A DNA stretch of 64,000 nucleotides from Pasteurella sp049670895. Lineage in GTDB: Bacteria > Pseudomonadota > Gammaproteobacteria > Enterobacterales > Pasteurellaceae. Below the pieces are notes generated by a model. That model saw only the letters and a program-made list of their open reading frames with translations. It was not told where the DNA came from and did no database searches. A program made the position numbers and the translations under genes. Within the stretch, counting starts at the first letter, position 1; every line of letters starts with the position of its first letter. The stretch is from assembly GCF_049670895.1 (NCBI RefSeq), contig NZ_CP187170.1, one strand, 5' to 3'. Below are positions 18,482 to 27,688 of the stretch, piece after piece.

Positions 18482-19417
18482 ATGTTAACAAAACCCACTG
18501 CGATTTTTTTAATGGGGCCAACCGCTTCAGGAAAAACCGATTTAGCCATTCAATTACGCCAAGAATTACCTGTTGAAGTGATCAGTGTGGATTCCGCATT
18601 AATTTATCGAGGGATGAATATCGGCACCGCCAAACCCAGTGCGGAAGAACTTGCCCTCGCACCACACCGTTTAATTGATATTTGTGATCCGGCTGAAAGT
18701 TACTCTGCGGCAAACTTTCGCACAGATGCATTACGAGAAATGCAAGACATCAGCCAACAAGGGAAAATTCCTCTTTTAGTCGGTGGAACAATGCTCTATT
18801 ACAAAGCCTTATTAGAAGGGCTTTCTCCCCTCCCCTCTGCCGATGAAGCTGTGCGTTCGGACATTGAAGCCAAGGCAGAAAAATTAGGTTGGGCAACGCT
18901 TCATCAGGAATTAGCCAAAATCGACCCTATTTCAGCACAACGCATTAACCCGAATGATTCACAGCGTATTAATCGAGCACTTGAGGTCTTTTATTTAACG
19001 GGCAAATCCCTCACTGAACTCACAGAACAAAAAGGGGAAAGTTTACCCTATCAAATTATTCAGTTTGCTATCGCTCCAAAAGATCGTAGCATTTTACATG
19101 ATCGTATTGCCCTTCGTTTTCATAAAATGATTGAATTGGGTTTTCAACAAGAGGTCGAACAACTTTACCAACGCCCCGATCTTCACCCCGATTTACCCTC
19201 TATCCGCTGTGTTGGTTACCGTCAAATGTGGGAATATTTACGGGGAGATTACAGCCATGATGAGATGATTTTTCGAGGCATTTGTGCCACCAGACAGCTT
19301 GCCAAACGGCAAATCACGTGGCTCAGAGGCTGGAAGTATCCTATCCAGTGGTTAGATAGCCTCTCCCCAGAGGAAGCCAAGCAAACAATGCTTAATTTAA
19401 TCCGTCAAACCACATAA
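18482..19417 (+). CDS. miaA: tRNA dimethylallyltransferase
   Basis: A 311-residue enzyme that transfers a dimethylallyl group to N6 of A37 in tRNAs reading UNN codons. Walker A is GPTASGKTDLAIQL (residues 12-25). SVDSALIYRGMNIGTAKP, the DMAPP-contacting region, and GGTMLYYKALLEGLSPLP are diagnostic. RCVGYRQMWEYL lies near the C-terminus. It is ten bases after mutL and upstream of hfq, the conserved order. Confidence 0.97.
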   Translation: MLTKPTAIFLMGPTASGKTDLAIQLRQELPVEVISVDSALIYRGMNIGTAKPSAEELALAPHRLIDICDPAESYSAANFRTDALREMQDISQQGKIPLLVGGTMLYYKALLEGLSPLPSADEAVRSDIEAKAEKLGWATLHQELAKIDPISAQRINPNDSQRINRALEVFYLTGKSLTELTEQKGESLPYQIIQFAIAPKDRSILHDRIALRFHKMIELGFQQEVEQLYQRPDLHPDLPSIRCVGYRQMWEYLRGDYSHDEMIFRGICATRQLAKRQITWLRGWKYPIQWLDSLSPEEAKQTMLNLIRQTT

Positions 19418-19490
19418 AAAGTGACTTAAAATAATTTTACTCTCGCTAATGACTTTAAATAAATTTATTGTTATATTGTCGATTGGAGGA

Positions 19491-19510
19491 AATACGGAAT
19501 ATTCTGTATT
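19491..19510. promoter_or_regulatory. Imperfect palindrome upstream of hfq
   Basis: AATACGGAATATTCTGTATT is a 20-base palindrome with 18 symmetric positions, 43-62 bases before the hfq start, within the AT-rich promoter region. It could be an operator or part of the leader; no regulator can be named. Confidence 0.3.
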
Positions 19511-19552
19511 GAATTTATTTATATTCGTTTATATTTAAGAAGGAACAAAACA

Positions 19553-19843
19553 ATGGCAAAAGGACAATCTTTACAAGATCCTTATTTAAACGCATTACGT
19601 CGTGAACGTATTCCTGTATCAATTTATTTAGTGAACGGAATTAAATTACAAGGTCAAATTGAGTCGTTCGATCAATTTGTAATTTTACTCAAAAACACGG
19701 TCAACCAAATGGTATATAAACATGCTATTTCTACGGTTGTTCCTGCTCGTTCCGTATCTCACCATAACAATAATTCAAATCAGCAAAATCACAATCAGCA
19801 ATCGCAAGAACAGCAAGCTGATCTGAAAGACCAAGCTGAGTAA
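19553..19843 (+). CDS. hfq: RNA chaperone Hfq
   Basis: A 96-residue Sm-like protein that forms hexamers and pairs small RNAs with mRNAs. Sm1 (SIYLVNGIKLQGQIESFDQFVILL) and Sm2 (YKHAISTVVP) are intact. The proximal-face start AKGQSLQDPYLNALRRE is canonical. The C-terminal tail from residue 68 is Asn/Gln-rich and acidic at the end, as in other gamma-proteobacteria but with its own sequence. AAGGAAC precedes the ATG. A 135-base gap after miaA probably holds its own promoter. Confidence 0.98.
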   Translation: MAKGQSLQDPYLNALRRERIPVSIYLVNGIKLQGQIESFDQFVILLKNTVNQMVYKHAISTVVPARSVSHHNNNSNQQNHNQQSQEQQADLKDQAE

Positions 19844-19857
19844 TCGTCGTTGAATGA

Positions 19858-21210
19858 ATGGTAAATAACATAATTTCAAGTGCGGTGGATTTTGATGAAG
19901 AATCCACCGCACTTTGCTCTTTCACTTCATCATCATCTTCTCCGCCCGACCTTGATAAAGCCATTATTGTTCACTGTTTTTTATCACAACAGCGTAACGA
20001 TGATGATTTAGCCGAATTTCAGCTACTAGCAAAATCTGCCAATGTGGCTATTTTAGCCACCATCACTGCCTCCCACACAACCCCACAAGCCAAATATTTT
20101 GTTGGACAAGGAAAAGCAGAAGACATTGCAGAAGCAGTAAACGCCTATGATGCGGATGTCGTATTGGTCAATCACAGTTTAACCCCCGCTCAAACCCGAA
20201 ATTTGGAAAGTCTTTGCCAATGCCGTGTGGTGGACAGAACGGGCGTGATTTTAGATATTTTTGCTCAACGTGCCCGTTCACATGAGGGAAAATTGCAAGT
20301 GGAGCTTGCTCAACTTCGACACCTTTCCACACGTTTAGTCCGTCGCAAAACAGGGCTTGATCAACAAAAAGGTGCCGTCGGTTTACGAGGACCTGGGGAA
20401 ACACAATTAGAAACCGATCGCCGTTTAATTAAAGTGAGGATTGCCCAACTTCAAAACCGTTTAATGAAGGTAGAAAAACAGCGTAATCAAAATCGCCAAA
20501 CCAGACAAAAAGCCGATATTCCAACCGTATCTTTAGTGGGCTATACCAATGCAGGTAAATCCACCCTGTTTAATGCCATGACACAATCGAACGTGTATGC
20601 AGCTGATCAATTATTTGCCACACTGGATCCCACGTTGCGTCGTTTAGCAATTCAAGATGTGGGCACCACGATTTTAGCAGATACGGTCGGTTTTATCCGT
20701 CATTTACCTCATGATCTGGTTTCGGCTTTTAAGTCTACCTTACAAGAAACAACAGAAGCCAGTTTGTTGTTGCATGTGATTGATTGTGCGGATCCTCGCA
20801 AACTCGAGAACATTTCAGCCGTTGATGAGGTGTTAACGGAAATTCACGCACATGACATTCCCAGCTTGTTGGTTTATAACAAAATTGATCAGTTAGAAAA
20901 TATTCCACCGCATATTGAATATAATGATGACAATCAACCTGTGGCAGTCTATATTTCGGCAAACACGGGAGATGGTATCGACCTTTTATTTGATGCCATT
21001 CGTCAAAAACTGAGCAATGAAATCTTGCAGTTATCTCTGTGTTTACCCGCACAAGGTGGAAAAATCCGCCACCATTTATACCAATTAAATTGTGTGCGTG
21101 CTGAAGCCATCAGTGAACAGGGTGAATTTCTATTAGATATTCGTATTGATAAGGTAGAATGGCTTAAATTAGTTAAACAATTCCCTTCTCTTCCACAAAG
21201 GCTAAACTAA
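19858..21210 (+). CDS. hflX: Ribosome-dissociating GTPase HflX
   Basis: A 450-residue GTPase that binds the 50S subunit and splits stalled or heat-damaged ribosomes. The HflX N-terminal domain (YFVGQGKAEDIAEAV, DRTGVILDIFAQRARSHEGK, GLRGPGETQLETDRR) is followed by the G domain: GYTNAGKSTLFN (G1), DTVGFI (G3) and YNKID (G4). The only usable start is the ATG at 19858. The first 25 codons include a perfect inverted pair of uptake signal sequences (19878-19914), giving a non-conserved leader rich in Ser. hflK and hflC, which follow in E. coli, are absent; a terminator comes next. Confidence 0.95.
   Translation: MVNNIISSAVDFDEESTALCSFTSSSSSPPDLDKAIIVHCFLSQQRNDDDLAEFQLLAKSANVAILATITASHTTPQAKYFVGQGKAEDIAEAVNAYDADVVLVNHSLTPAQTRNLESLCQCRVVDRTGVILDIFAQRARSHEGKLQVELAQLRHLSTRLVRRKTGLDQQKGAVGLRGPGETQLETDRRLIKVRIAQLQNRLMKVEKQRNQNRQTRQKADIPTVSLVGYTNAGKSTLFNAMTQSNVYAADQLFATLDPTLRRLAIQDVGTTILADTVGFIRHLPHDLVSAFKSTLQETTEASLLLHVIDCADPRKLENISAVDEVLTEIHAHDIPSLLVYNKIDQLENIPPHIEYNDDNQPVAVYISANTGDGIDLLFDAIRQKLSNEILQLSLCLPAQGGKIRHHLYQLNCVRAEAISEQGEFLLDIRIDKVEWLKLVKQFPSLPQRLN
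19878..19914. repeat. Inverted pair of uptake signal sequences inside the hflX start region
   Basis: AAGTGCGGTGGATT and AATCCACCGCACTT are perfect complements separated by nine bases. Such pairs usually stand between genes as terminators. Here the pair begins 20 bases into the hflX coding sequence and lacks a T-run on either side. Confidence 0.85.
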
Positions 21211-21214
21211 AAAA

Positions 21215-21246
21215 ATGAGCAGATTTTTCAATCTGCTCATGGTTTT
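21215..21246. terminator. Terminator between hflX and tyrR
   Basis: ATGAGCAGATT / AATCTGCTCAT with a four-base loop is followed by GGTTTTT on the plus strand and has an A-run on the other side, so it can serve both convergent genes. Confidence 0.85.
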
Positions 21247-21311
21247 TCTGCTCAAAAGTGCGGTGTGTTTTGCAAAACTTTTGCTTCGCTTGCTTTAACG
21301 CAATGCTTTTC

Positions 21312-22265
21312 CTATTTACTGATCCCATATTGGCGTAATTTATTGGCAATCGCCGTATGCGATACCCCTAAGCGAGCAGCTAATTTGCGTGTGCTTGGAT
21401 ATTGTTCGTAAAATTTACGCAACACAGTAGATTCAAATTTATTCATAATTTGCTCTAAAGTTTCATGACCAAATTCCTCTAAACTCAACGGAATACTTTC
21501 TTGTTCCACCAAGTTTAAGCTGGCAATGGTTAATTGATGGTTTTCCGCTAACGAACAAGCTCGATATAACGCATTATGCAATTCTCTGACATTGCCAGCC
21601 CATGCATAATCTTGCAAATAGTGAATAAATTGATGGTCAAACTGAGGTTCAGGAATGGCTAATTCTCGGCTAATTTGTGCCACAAAAATCGCCACTAAAT
21701 CGGGCAAATCTTCTTTACGCTCACGCAAAGGTGGAATGGTTAAAGACAACACATTTAAACGATGAAAAAGATCGCTACGCACTTTTCCTTCATCCACATA
21801 ATGTTGCAAAGGAATTTGTGAGGTACAAATCACCCTCACATCGGCATAATGCTCTTGTTCTTCGCCTACACGACGAAATGTGCCATCATTAAGAAAACGC
21901 AACAGTTTTGCTTGTAAATCAAGGGATAATTCAGCCACGCTATCTAATAACACCGTGCCACCATTTGCATATTCAAAAAAACCTACCGATTCTTTATCTT
22001 GTTCATGGCGACCAAACATTTCACTTTCTGCATCTTGGTAAGGCAAGCCTGCACAATTCACCGCGATAAATTTCTTTTCACGGCGAGGGCTGGCTAAATG
22101 GCAAGCTTTAGCAATCAAATCCTTCCCTGTTCCTGTCTCGCCTTGAATGAGTAAAGGCACATCATGCACCGCAAACTTCATGGCTTGTTCCACGAGTCTC
22201 TGCATTTTGGGACTTTTTGCCACAATATGTGCAAAAGGTCGAGTAAGATTTTCATTTAAGGACAT
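21312..22265 (-). CDS. tyrR: Transcriptional regulator TyrR, short form
   Basis: A 317-residue AAA+ regulator of aromatic amino acid biosynthesis and transport genes. It begins almost directly with the central domain: Walker A GETGTGKD (residue 42), FEYANGGTVLLDSVAELS (Walker B), and DLFHRLNVLSLTIPPLRER. The GAFTGA loop needed to contact sigma-54 is absent, as in TyrR. A C-terminal helix-turn-helix is seen in RKLAARLGVSHTAIANKLRQYG. The N-terminal ACT and PAS domains of the 513-residue E. coli protein are missing, as in the known Haemophilus protein, which acts mainly as a repressor. It lies downstream of ycjX-ycjF, as in E. coli. Confidence 0.9.
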   Translation of the reverse strand: MSLNENLTRPFAHIVAKSPKMQRLVEQAMKFAVHDVPLLIQGETGTGKDLIAKACHLASPRREKKFIAVNCAGLPYQDAESEMFGRHEQDKESVGFFEYANGGTVLLDSVAELSLDLQAKLLRFLNDGTFRRVGEEQEHYADVRVICTSQIPLQHYVDEGKVRSDLFHRLNVLSLTIPPLRERKEDLPDLVAIFVAQISRELAIPEPQFDHQFIHYLQDYAWAGNVRELHNALYRACSLAENHQLTIASLNLVEQESIPLSLEEFGHETLEQIMNKFESTVLRKFYEQYPSTRKLAARLGVSHTAIANKLRQYGISK

Positions 22266-22352
22266 AAACTTTCCTCAAGGTGCCAAAAATGGCTCTATCA
22301 TACCACATAAAGTTGTAAAGTATGAAGAACTGGTGGAAAGTTTAATTTACAT

Positions 22353-23441
22353 TTACCCTTTTTGCTTTTCCTTTGTTTGCATTGTGCGAAAAACCTGTGC
22401 TTTTAAGGCACTTAATAATTCTTGTTGAATATGCTGTAAACGTGGCTTATCTTTCTCTGTAAAGGCTAATGGACGACAAAACGCCATCGCCTTAATGCCT
22501 AAGCGTGCGGTTAATAAGCCAACACCAATACCCTGTGCCGCACGGCTTGACAATTTTGCCGCCAGATCTTGCGATAACCAATCTAGCCCCACATCTTGTA
22601 CCACTTCTGTGGCACCCGCAAAAGCAAGATTCAGTAACACCATTTTAAGTAATCGTAAGCGACTCCAATAACCAAGTTCAATTCCATAAATATGGGCAAT
22701 TTGATTGACTAAACGGATATTTCGCCATGCTAAAAACAGCATATCCACAATGGCTAACGGGCTAATGGCTACAATAACCGCCGATTCCACCGCACTTTTA
22801 CTGATTAACCTTTTAACTTGTTTATCAAAAGGTTGTAAGACGATTTGACTAAATAGCTGTGCCACTTCTTGAGCACTATAACCTTCTTGTACTTGCTTTT
22901 GCCATTGTACAAGTTTGGGATCATGCTCCGAAAGATTTAGCATTGTCGCCATCTCTAAACACAATTGCTTAGCTTGCTCATATTTTTCACTTGACAAGGT
23001 TTGTTCAAAACTGACCGCACTTTCTAACAAGAGCTGTTCACCCTTCTCTTGTAATAGGCTGCGACGTTTTAGCTTTGCTAAACGCCACCACTCTCGTGCA
23101 ATCGCAGACACACCTAGAAAAACCGCCAAACAAGTGACTAACGAAAAGGCAAAATAAATCCATTGATTTTGTTGCCAAGTCTCGATCAACCATTGAATAG
23201 ACTGGGCAATGGTTGCCAAAAGGAACAAAAGTGCGGTCAAAATCAAACCTGTTTTCCACCAAGGAGATCTTGGCATGATGGATTGCTCAAACTTGTCTTC
23301 CAGTAGTTCGCCCTCGAAGACCACATTTTCTGTTAGGTCAGGCTCCACATGAAGATCGTGATCGATAAATTCTCGCTTCCCTTGAAAATCCTCCCATTCC
23401 TTTTCCACCTTCTCTTGTGAAAACTCCCGTTTATCATTCAT
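22353..23441 (-). CDS. ycjF: YcjF/UPF0283 family inner-membrane protein
   Basis: A 362-residue protein of unknown biochemical role, recognised by its place after ycjX and its form: an acidic N-terminal tail of about 70 residues, two membrane helices (about 72-92 and 100-120), and a C-terminal cytoplasmic helical domain with VAISPLAIVDMLFLAWRNI and IGVGLLTARLGIKAMAFCRPL. The start is the ATG at 23441, since the preceding GTG codon lies closer to the GGGGGA ribosome-binding site than usual. It lies 15 bases after ycjX. In E. coli both genes belong to the phage-shock regulon; the psp genes are not present here. Confidence 0.85.
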   Translation of the reverse strand: MNDKREFSQEKVEKEWEDFQGKREFIDHDLHVEPDLTENVVFEGELLEDKFEQSIMPRSPWWKTGLILTALLFLLATIAQSIQWLIETWQQNQWIYFAFSLVTCLAVFLGVSAIAREWWRLAKLKRRSLLQEKGEQLLLESAVSFEQTLSSEKYEQAKQLCLEMATMLNLSEHDPKLVQWQKQVQEGYSAQEVAQLFSQIVLQPFDKQVKRLISKSAVESAVIVAISPLAIVDMLFLAWRNIRLVNQIAHIYGIELGYWSRLRLLKMVLLNLAFAGATEVVQDVGLDWLSQDLAAKLSSRAAQGIGVGLLTARLGIKAMAFCRPLAFTEKDKPRLQHIQQELLSALKAQVFRTMQTKEKQKG

Positions 23442-23456
23442 CACAACGATTCCCCC

Positions 23457-24863
23457 TTAAAATTTATCACCTAATAAAAATTGCAACACCGCATCCATTC
23501 GTAAGTGCGGTATATTTTCGCCCGCATTAAGGCGTTGTGGTTCAAATTGATCAAACTCAAAACCTTGTGTCTGCCAAAAATCGGCATGAGGAAGTTTGCT
23601 TGGTACAGTGCCAGGATACAGGGTAACCTGCTGCATATCCCGACTTCTTACCCCTTGTAATGCTTTGAAACTTTGCCCATCTTGATTAACTAAGACCTGT
23701 TGAGTCGCTCGAATGGCTGCAATTGCGGTATATTCGGTGCTAATTCCCTCATATTCCACGTGGCGTCCTCCCTCTTGTACTAATTGCCGCATTAAACTCA
23801 CTAAGTTGGGCAATTGATCACGCGTAATATGATCGGCTTTGGTGGCAATAAACATCAATTTATCTATGCGTGGCGAAAATAAACGATGTAATAAATTACG
23901 CTTACCATAATGAAAGTTTTTAAAGATTTGCTGTAAACCTTCTTTCATCTCTAAAAAAGCCTGTTGGCTGTGATTGAGCGGCGTAAGGCAGTCGGCTAAA
24001 ATCACTTGCCGATCAAAGGTGGAAAAATAATCTTGATAAAAGGCTTTGACAATATGTTGACGATAGTACTCATAACGTTGATTCAGTAAGGCAAAATAGC
24101 TTGTTGAATGCCGTTCTGCTTTTAAACGATGCCATTGCTCCTCCGTTAAATGCATGAGTGGGAAAAATTGCAGTGCTGGAGCCCCCTCAAGTTCACCCGG
24201 TAAGACAAATCGACCTGGTTGAATCACCTGTAACCCATGTTGCTTACAACGATGTAAATAAGCGGTGTAATCTTTGGCGATCTGTGCCAATACTTCTTCA
24301 TCCGCTTGGGCATTGAGATCTAATTGCTGTACTTTCGCTAACCATGCCTCAGCCAACACCTTTCGCTGTCCTTGGTTCAGCCAAGACAACGACTGCGACC
24401 ACTGTTGAAAGTTGAGATCCAGTAAAGGCAAATCAAGCAACCATTCTCCAGGATAATCAAAAATATCAAGATATAAACTGCCCGTTTCTTTCAAATGACG
24501 CATCAAGCCATGTTGACGTTGATAACGAATCGCTAAACGTGTTTCGCTCACACCACGGGTGGATTGCGGCCAATGTGGCGGTTGATTCATTAACGACTTG
24601 AGATGGTTTTCATACTCAAAACGAGGAATGCTGAGATTCAATTGCGGTAAACGTTTTACTGCAATAATGGATTGATGACGAGCAGCTTCGAAAAGAGGAA
24701 GATGAGAGTTATCCACTCGGTTGATATGTAATAATTGATTAATCAAGCTAGTAATAAAGGCGGTTTTACCACTGCGACTTAACCCCGTTACCGCAATACG
24801 CAAGGTTCTGTCTAGTCCACGATTAATCAGTTCATTTACTTCTTTTTGTAGATAATTCAACAT
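23457..24863 (-). CDS. ycjX: YcjX-like P-loop NTPase (DUF463)
   Basis: A 468-residue predicted nucleotide-binding protein. The P-loop GLSRSGKTAFITSLINQLL lies at residues 27-45, and LDIFDYPGEWLLDLPLL (switch-like DxPG) near 133. ADCLTPLNHSQQAFLEMK and FIATKADHI (G4-like, TKAD) follow. This is the complete YcjX pattern of normal length. It heads a three-gene unit ycjX-ycjF-tyrR. Function is unknown beyond its stress-regulon association in enteric bacteria. The 168-base gap to sapA on the other strand holds divergent promoters. Confidence 0.88.
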   Translation of the reverse strand: MLNYLQKEVNELINRGLDRTLRIAVTGLSRSGKTAFITSLINQLLHINRVDNSHLPLFEAARHQSIIAVKRLPQLNLSIPRFEYENHLKSLMNQPPHWPQSTRGVSETRLAIRYQRQHGLMRHLKETGSLYLDIFDYPGEWLLDLPLLDLNFQQWSQSLSWLNQGQRKVLAEAWLAKVQQLDLNAQADEEVLAQIAKDYTAYLHRCKQHGLQVIQPGRFVLPGELEGAPALQFFPLMHLTEEQWHRLKAERHSTSYFALLNQRYEYYRQHIVKAFYQDYFSTFDRQVILADCLTPLNHSQQAFLEMKEGLQQIFKNFHYGKRNLLHRLFSPRIDKLMFIATKADHITRDQLPNLVSLMRQLVQEGGRHVEYEGISTEYTAIAAIRATQQVLVNQDGQSFKALQGVRSRDMQQVTLYPGTVPSKLPHADFWQTQGFEFDQFEPQRLNAGENIPHLRMDAVLQFLLGDKF

Positions 24864-25031
24864 ATTAAGATTCTTCTTATCAGTAAAGTAAAAGGGAAAT
24901 AAGCGTATAGGAAAAAACTGAATTTTTTCTTAATCCTTGTTCAATTAAGATGAAGCAAGAGTAAAAAGATAGCTTATCCGTGTAATATATTTTACAATTC
25001 TTCGATAATTTATCACAAATCCCTTTTATTT

Positions 25032-26723
25032 ATGTTGATTAGAAAAATTATCCTGACCAGTTTTCTGCTTTTACTGGCACATTTTGCTCTCGCGGCACCC
25101 AAAATCCCTAATGAGCTGACACAAAATGGCTTAATTTATTGTACACATGCCACAGGATTTTCTTTTAATCCACAAACTGCCGATGCGGGCACGAGTATGA
25201 ACGTGATCACCGAGCAAATCTACAACAAATTATTTGAAATCAAGAATAATAGTGCATCGGTTACCCCCATCTTAGCCAAATCTTATTCTATTTCGCCAGA
25301 TGGTAAAATCATTACCATTCAGTTACGTAAAGGGGTGCGTTTTCATCACACTCAATGGTTTAAACCCTCACGTGATTTTAATGCCGATGATGTGGTCTTT
25401 TCCATTAATCGTGTGTTAGGCTACAACACCTATTTACCCAATTTAGATGCCCATTCGGTCAACTATACCAATCCGCAATATAAAATTTTTCACGAACAAG
25501 CCAAAAAAATCCGTTTCCCTTATTTTGAAAGCATTAAACTCAATCAAAAAATTAAATCAGTTAAAGCATTAAATCCCTATTTAGTTGAAATTACCTTATT
25601 TGAGCCCGATTCTTCGATCCTTTCTCATTTGGCTAGCCAATACGCCATTATTTTTTCACAAGAATATGCCTTACAACTCAATGCGGATGATAATTTAGTC
25701 CAATTAGATTTGCTTCCTGTCGGCACAGGGCCTTATAAAGTAAAAAATTATTTTCGTAATCAATACGTGCGTTTGGAACGTAATGAACATTATTGGAAGG
25801 CTAAACCGAAAGTCAAAAATATTATTATTGACCTCTCGACAGATAGAACAGGGCGTTTAGTGAAATTCTTGAATAATGAATGCCAAATTACCTCTCATCC
25901 TGATGTGAGCCAATTAGGTTTACTGAAAGAAAACAATGAACGTTTTTATATGAAATCCACAGAAGGCATGAATTTGTCTTACTTGGCTTTTAATTTCCAA
26001 AAACCGATGATGAAGGACATAGACATTCGTCGTGCCATTTCACAAGCGATTGATCGTAAACGAATTATCCGCACCATTTATCATGGCACGGCTACTGTGG
26101 CAAATAACATTATTCCAAACATTTCATGGGCGTCGAGTGTCAACACCCCTGAACTTGCCTATGACTATCAACCCGAACAAGCCAAGGCAGTTTTGGAAAA
26201 TAAACAATTGCATTTAGATATGTGGGTATTAAATGAGGAACAAGTGTATAACCCTTCGCCATTGAAAATGGCCGCCTTGATTAAAGCCGATTTAGCCAAG
26301 GCTGGCGTGAAAGTCAATATTCATTCCGTCACTCGAACCTATCTGATTGAACAATTAAATCAGCAAACTGAAAACTATGACATGATTTTAACTGGCTGGC
26401 TGGCGGGGAATTTAGATCCAGATAGTTTTATGCGACCTATTTTAAGTTGTGGAACAGTCAATGAAATCACGAATCTGTCTAATTGGTGCGATCCGACTTT
26501 TGATCAATTCATGAATAATGCCTTAAATAGTACACAATTACATTTACGAGCCAATGAATATAACTTAGCACAAGAATTAATTTTAAACGAACTCCCAATT
26601 ATTCCTATTGCAAATGCAAAGCGAATGCTTATTGTGAATAGTAAAGTCAAAGGGGTGGATATGACACCATTCGGTAGCATTAACTTTGAAACCCTTTCGC
26701 TACAATCCAATGGAGGAAAATAA
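25032..26723 (+). CDS. sapA: SapA, periplasmic peptide-binding protein of the Sap ABC transporter
   Basis: A 563-residue family-5 solute-binding protein. In Haemophilus SapA binds host antimicrobial peptides and haem and delivers them to the SapBCDF importer. It has a signal peptide (cleavage after ALAA), then VITEQIYNKLFEI, LRKGVRFHHTQWF and LPVGTGPYKVKNYF, typical of the DppA/OppA fold. A conserved cysteine pair (SCGTVNEITNLSNWC) lies near residue 475. No strong ribosome-binding site precedes the ATG at 25032, but the next methionines would remove the signal peptide. It heads sapABCDF, whose first genes overlap. Confidence 0.93.
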   Translation: MLIRKIILTSFLLLLAHFALAAPKIPNELTQNGLIYCTHATGFSFNPQTADAGTSMNVITEQIYNKLFEIKNNSASVTPILAKSYSISPDGKIITIQLRKGVRFHHTQWFKPSRDFNADDVVFSINRVLGYNTYLPNLDAHSVNYTNPQYKIFHEQAKKIRFPYFESIKLNQKIKSVKALNPYLVEITLFEPDSSILSHLASQYAIIFSQEYALQLNADDNLVQLDLLPVGTGPYKVKNYFRNQYVRLERNEHYWKAKPKVKNIIIDLSTDRTGRLVKFLNNECQITSHPDVSQLGLLKENNERFYMKSTEGMNLSYLAFNFQKPMMKDIDIRRAISQAIDRKRIIRTIYHGTATVANNIIPNISWASSVNTPELAYDYQPEQAKAVLENKQLHLDMWVLNEEQVYNPSPLKMAALIKADLAKAGVKVNIHSVTRTYLIEQLNQQTENYDMILTGWLAGNLDPDSFMRPILSCGTVNEITNLSNWCDPTFDQFMNNALNSTQLHLRANEYNLAQELILNELPIIPIANAKRMLIVNSKVKGVDMTPFGSINFETLSLQSNGGK

Positions 26724-27688
26724 TGTTATTTAGCTTTTTCCGCCAAATTTGCTTATTACTTTTCACCTTGCTAATTCTGTCTATGGTGAGTTATAGCATT
26801 TTAATTCAAGACCCGTTAAATGGCATATTAGCCACACCAACGGTTTATCATGGTTATGTCCACTATTTACATAATTTATTACAAGGTGATCTTGGCATTA
26901 CCTACAACGGTGGTGATCCACTACATGAAACCATTCTCACGGTCTTACCTGCCACCCTTGAACTCTGCTTCACGGCTATTTTAGTTGCCATCATCTTTGG
27001 CATCCCCCTTGGTTTAGTGGGGGCGATGAATAAAAATAATGGGTTAGGCTTAAGTATTCGGGGGTTATCAACCTTAGGTTTATCCATGCCTGTATTTTGG
27101 ATTGCTCCCTTATTGCTGTACTTTTCGGCTATTGAAGGTTGGGAAATTTCCGCCATTGGTCAGTATAACCTTCTTTATGAGATTAAATCGATTACAGGGT
27201 TTGCCATTATTGATGTTTGGTTTATTGAAGAATCCTACCGCACAAAAGTGATCCAAAATGTCTTACAGCACTTAGTGTTGCCAACCCTTGTACTGACTAT
27301 TCTGCCAACCATGGAAATTACCCGTATTACTCAGCAACGTGCAGAAGATATTCTGGCACAAAACTATGTCAAAACCGCAGCCACAAGAGGCTGGTCGCAA
27401 ATGAAAATTTTACATCATTATGTGATGCGTAATACATTGCCATTATTGGTGCCACAAGCCACTCGCCTATTTACCTTGGTTTTAACCCAGTGTATGTTGG
27501 TCGAAAGTACGCTTGGTTGGCCGGGGATTGGTCGTTGGTTAATTGATGCCGTGATGGTGCAAGACTATAACAGCATTTCTGTTGGTGTCATTGTCATTGG
27601 CTTATGTATCATTATTGTCAATTTATTGTCTGACAGTTTAGCATTTATGTTAGATCCATTTAATAAGAAGGGCTGGTATGCAAGATAA
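26723..27688 (+). CDS. sapB: SapB, Sap ABC transporter permease
   Basis: A 321-residue inner-membrane permease with an N-terminal helix (about 5-28), a periplasmic segment, and a five-helix BPD_transp_1 core. The cytoplasmic EAA loop, which contacts the ATPase subunits, is seen as AAATRGWSQMKILHHYV followed by MRNTLPLLVP (about residue 215-240). The ATG overlaps the sapA stop by one base (TAATG), indicating tight coupling. It pairs with SapC to form the channel. Confidence 0.93.
   Translation: MLFSFFRQICLLLFTLLILSMVSYSILIQDPLNGILATPTVYHGYVHYLHNLLQGDLGITYNGGDPLHETILTVLPATLELCFTAILVAIIFGIPLGLVGAMNKNNGLGLSIRGLSTLGLSMPVFWIAPLLLYFSAIEGWEISAIGQYNLLYEIKSITGFAIIDVWFIEESYRTKVIQNVLQHLVLPTLVLTILPTMEITRITQQRAEDILAQNYVKTAATRGWSQMKILHHYVMRNTLPLLVPQATRLFTLVLTQCMLVESTLGWPGIGRWLIDAVMVQDYNSISVGVIVIGLCIIIVNLLSDSLAFMLDPFNKKGWYAR

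Noticed and set aside
21312..22265. tyrR as a truncated gene
   Set aside because: The start has a good ribosome-binding site and the short form without ACT and PAS domains is the known Haemophilus type.
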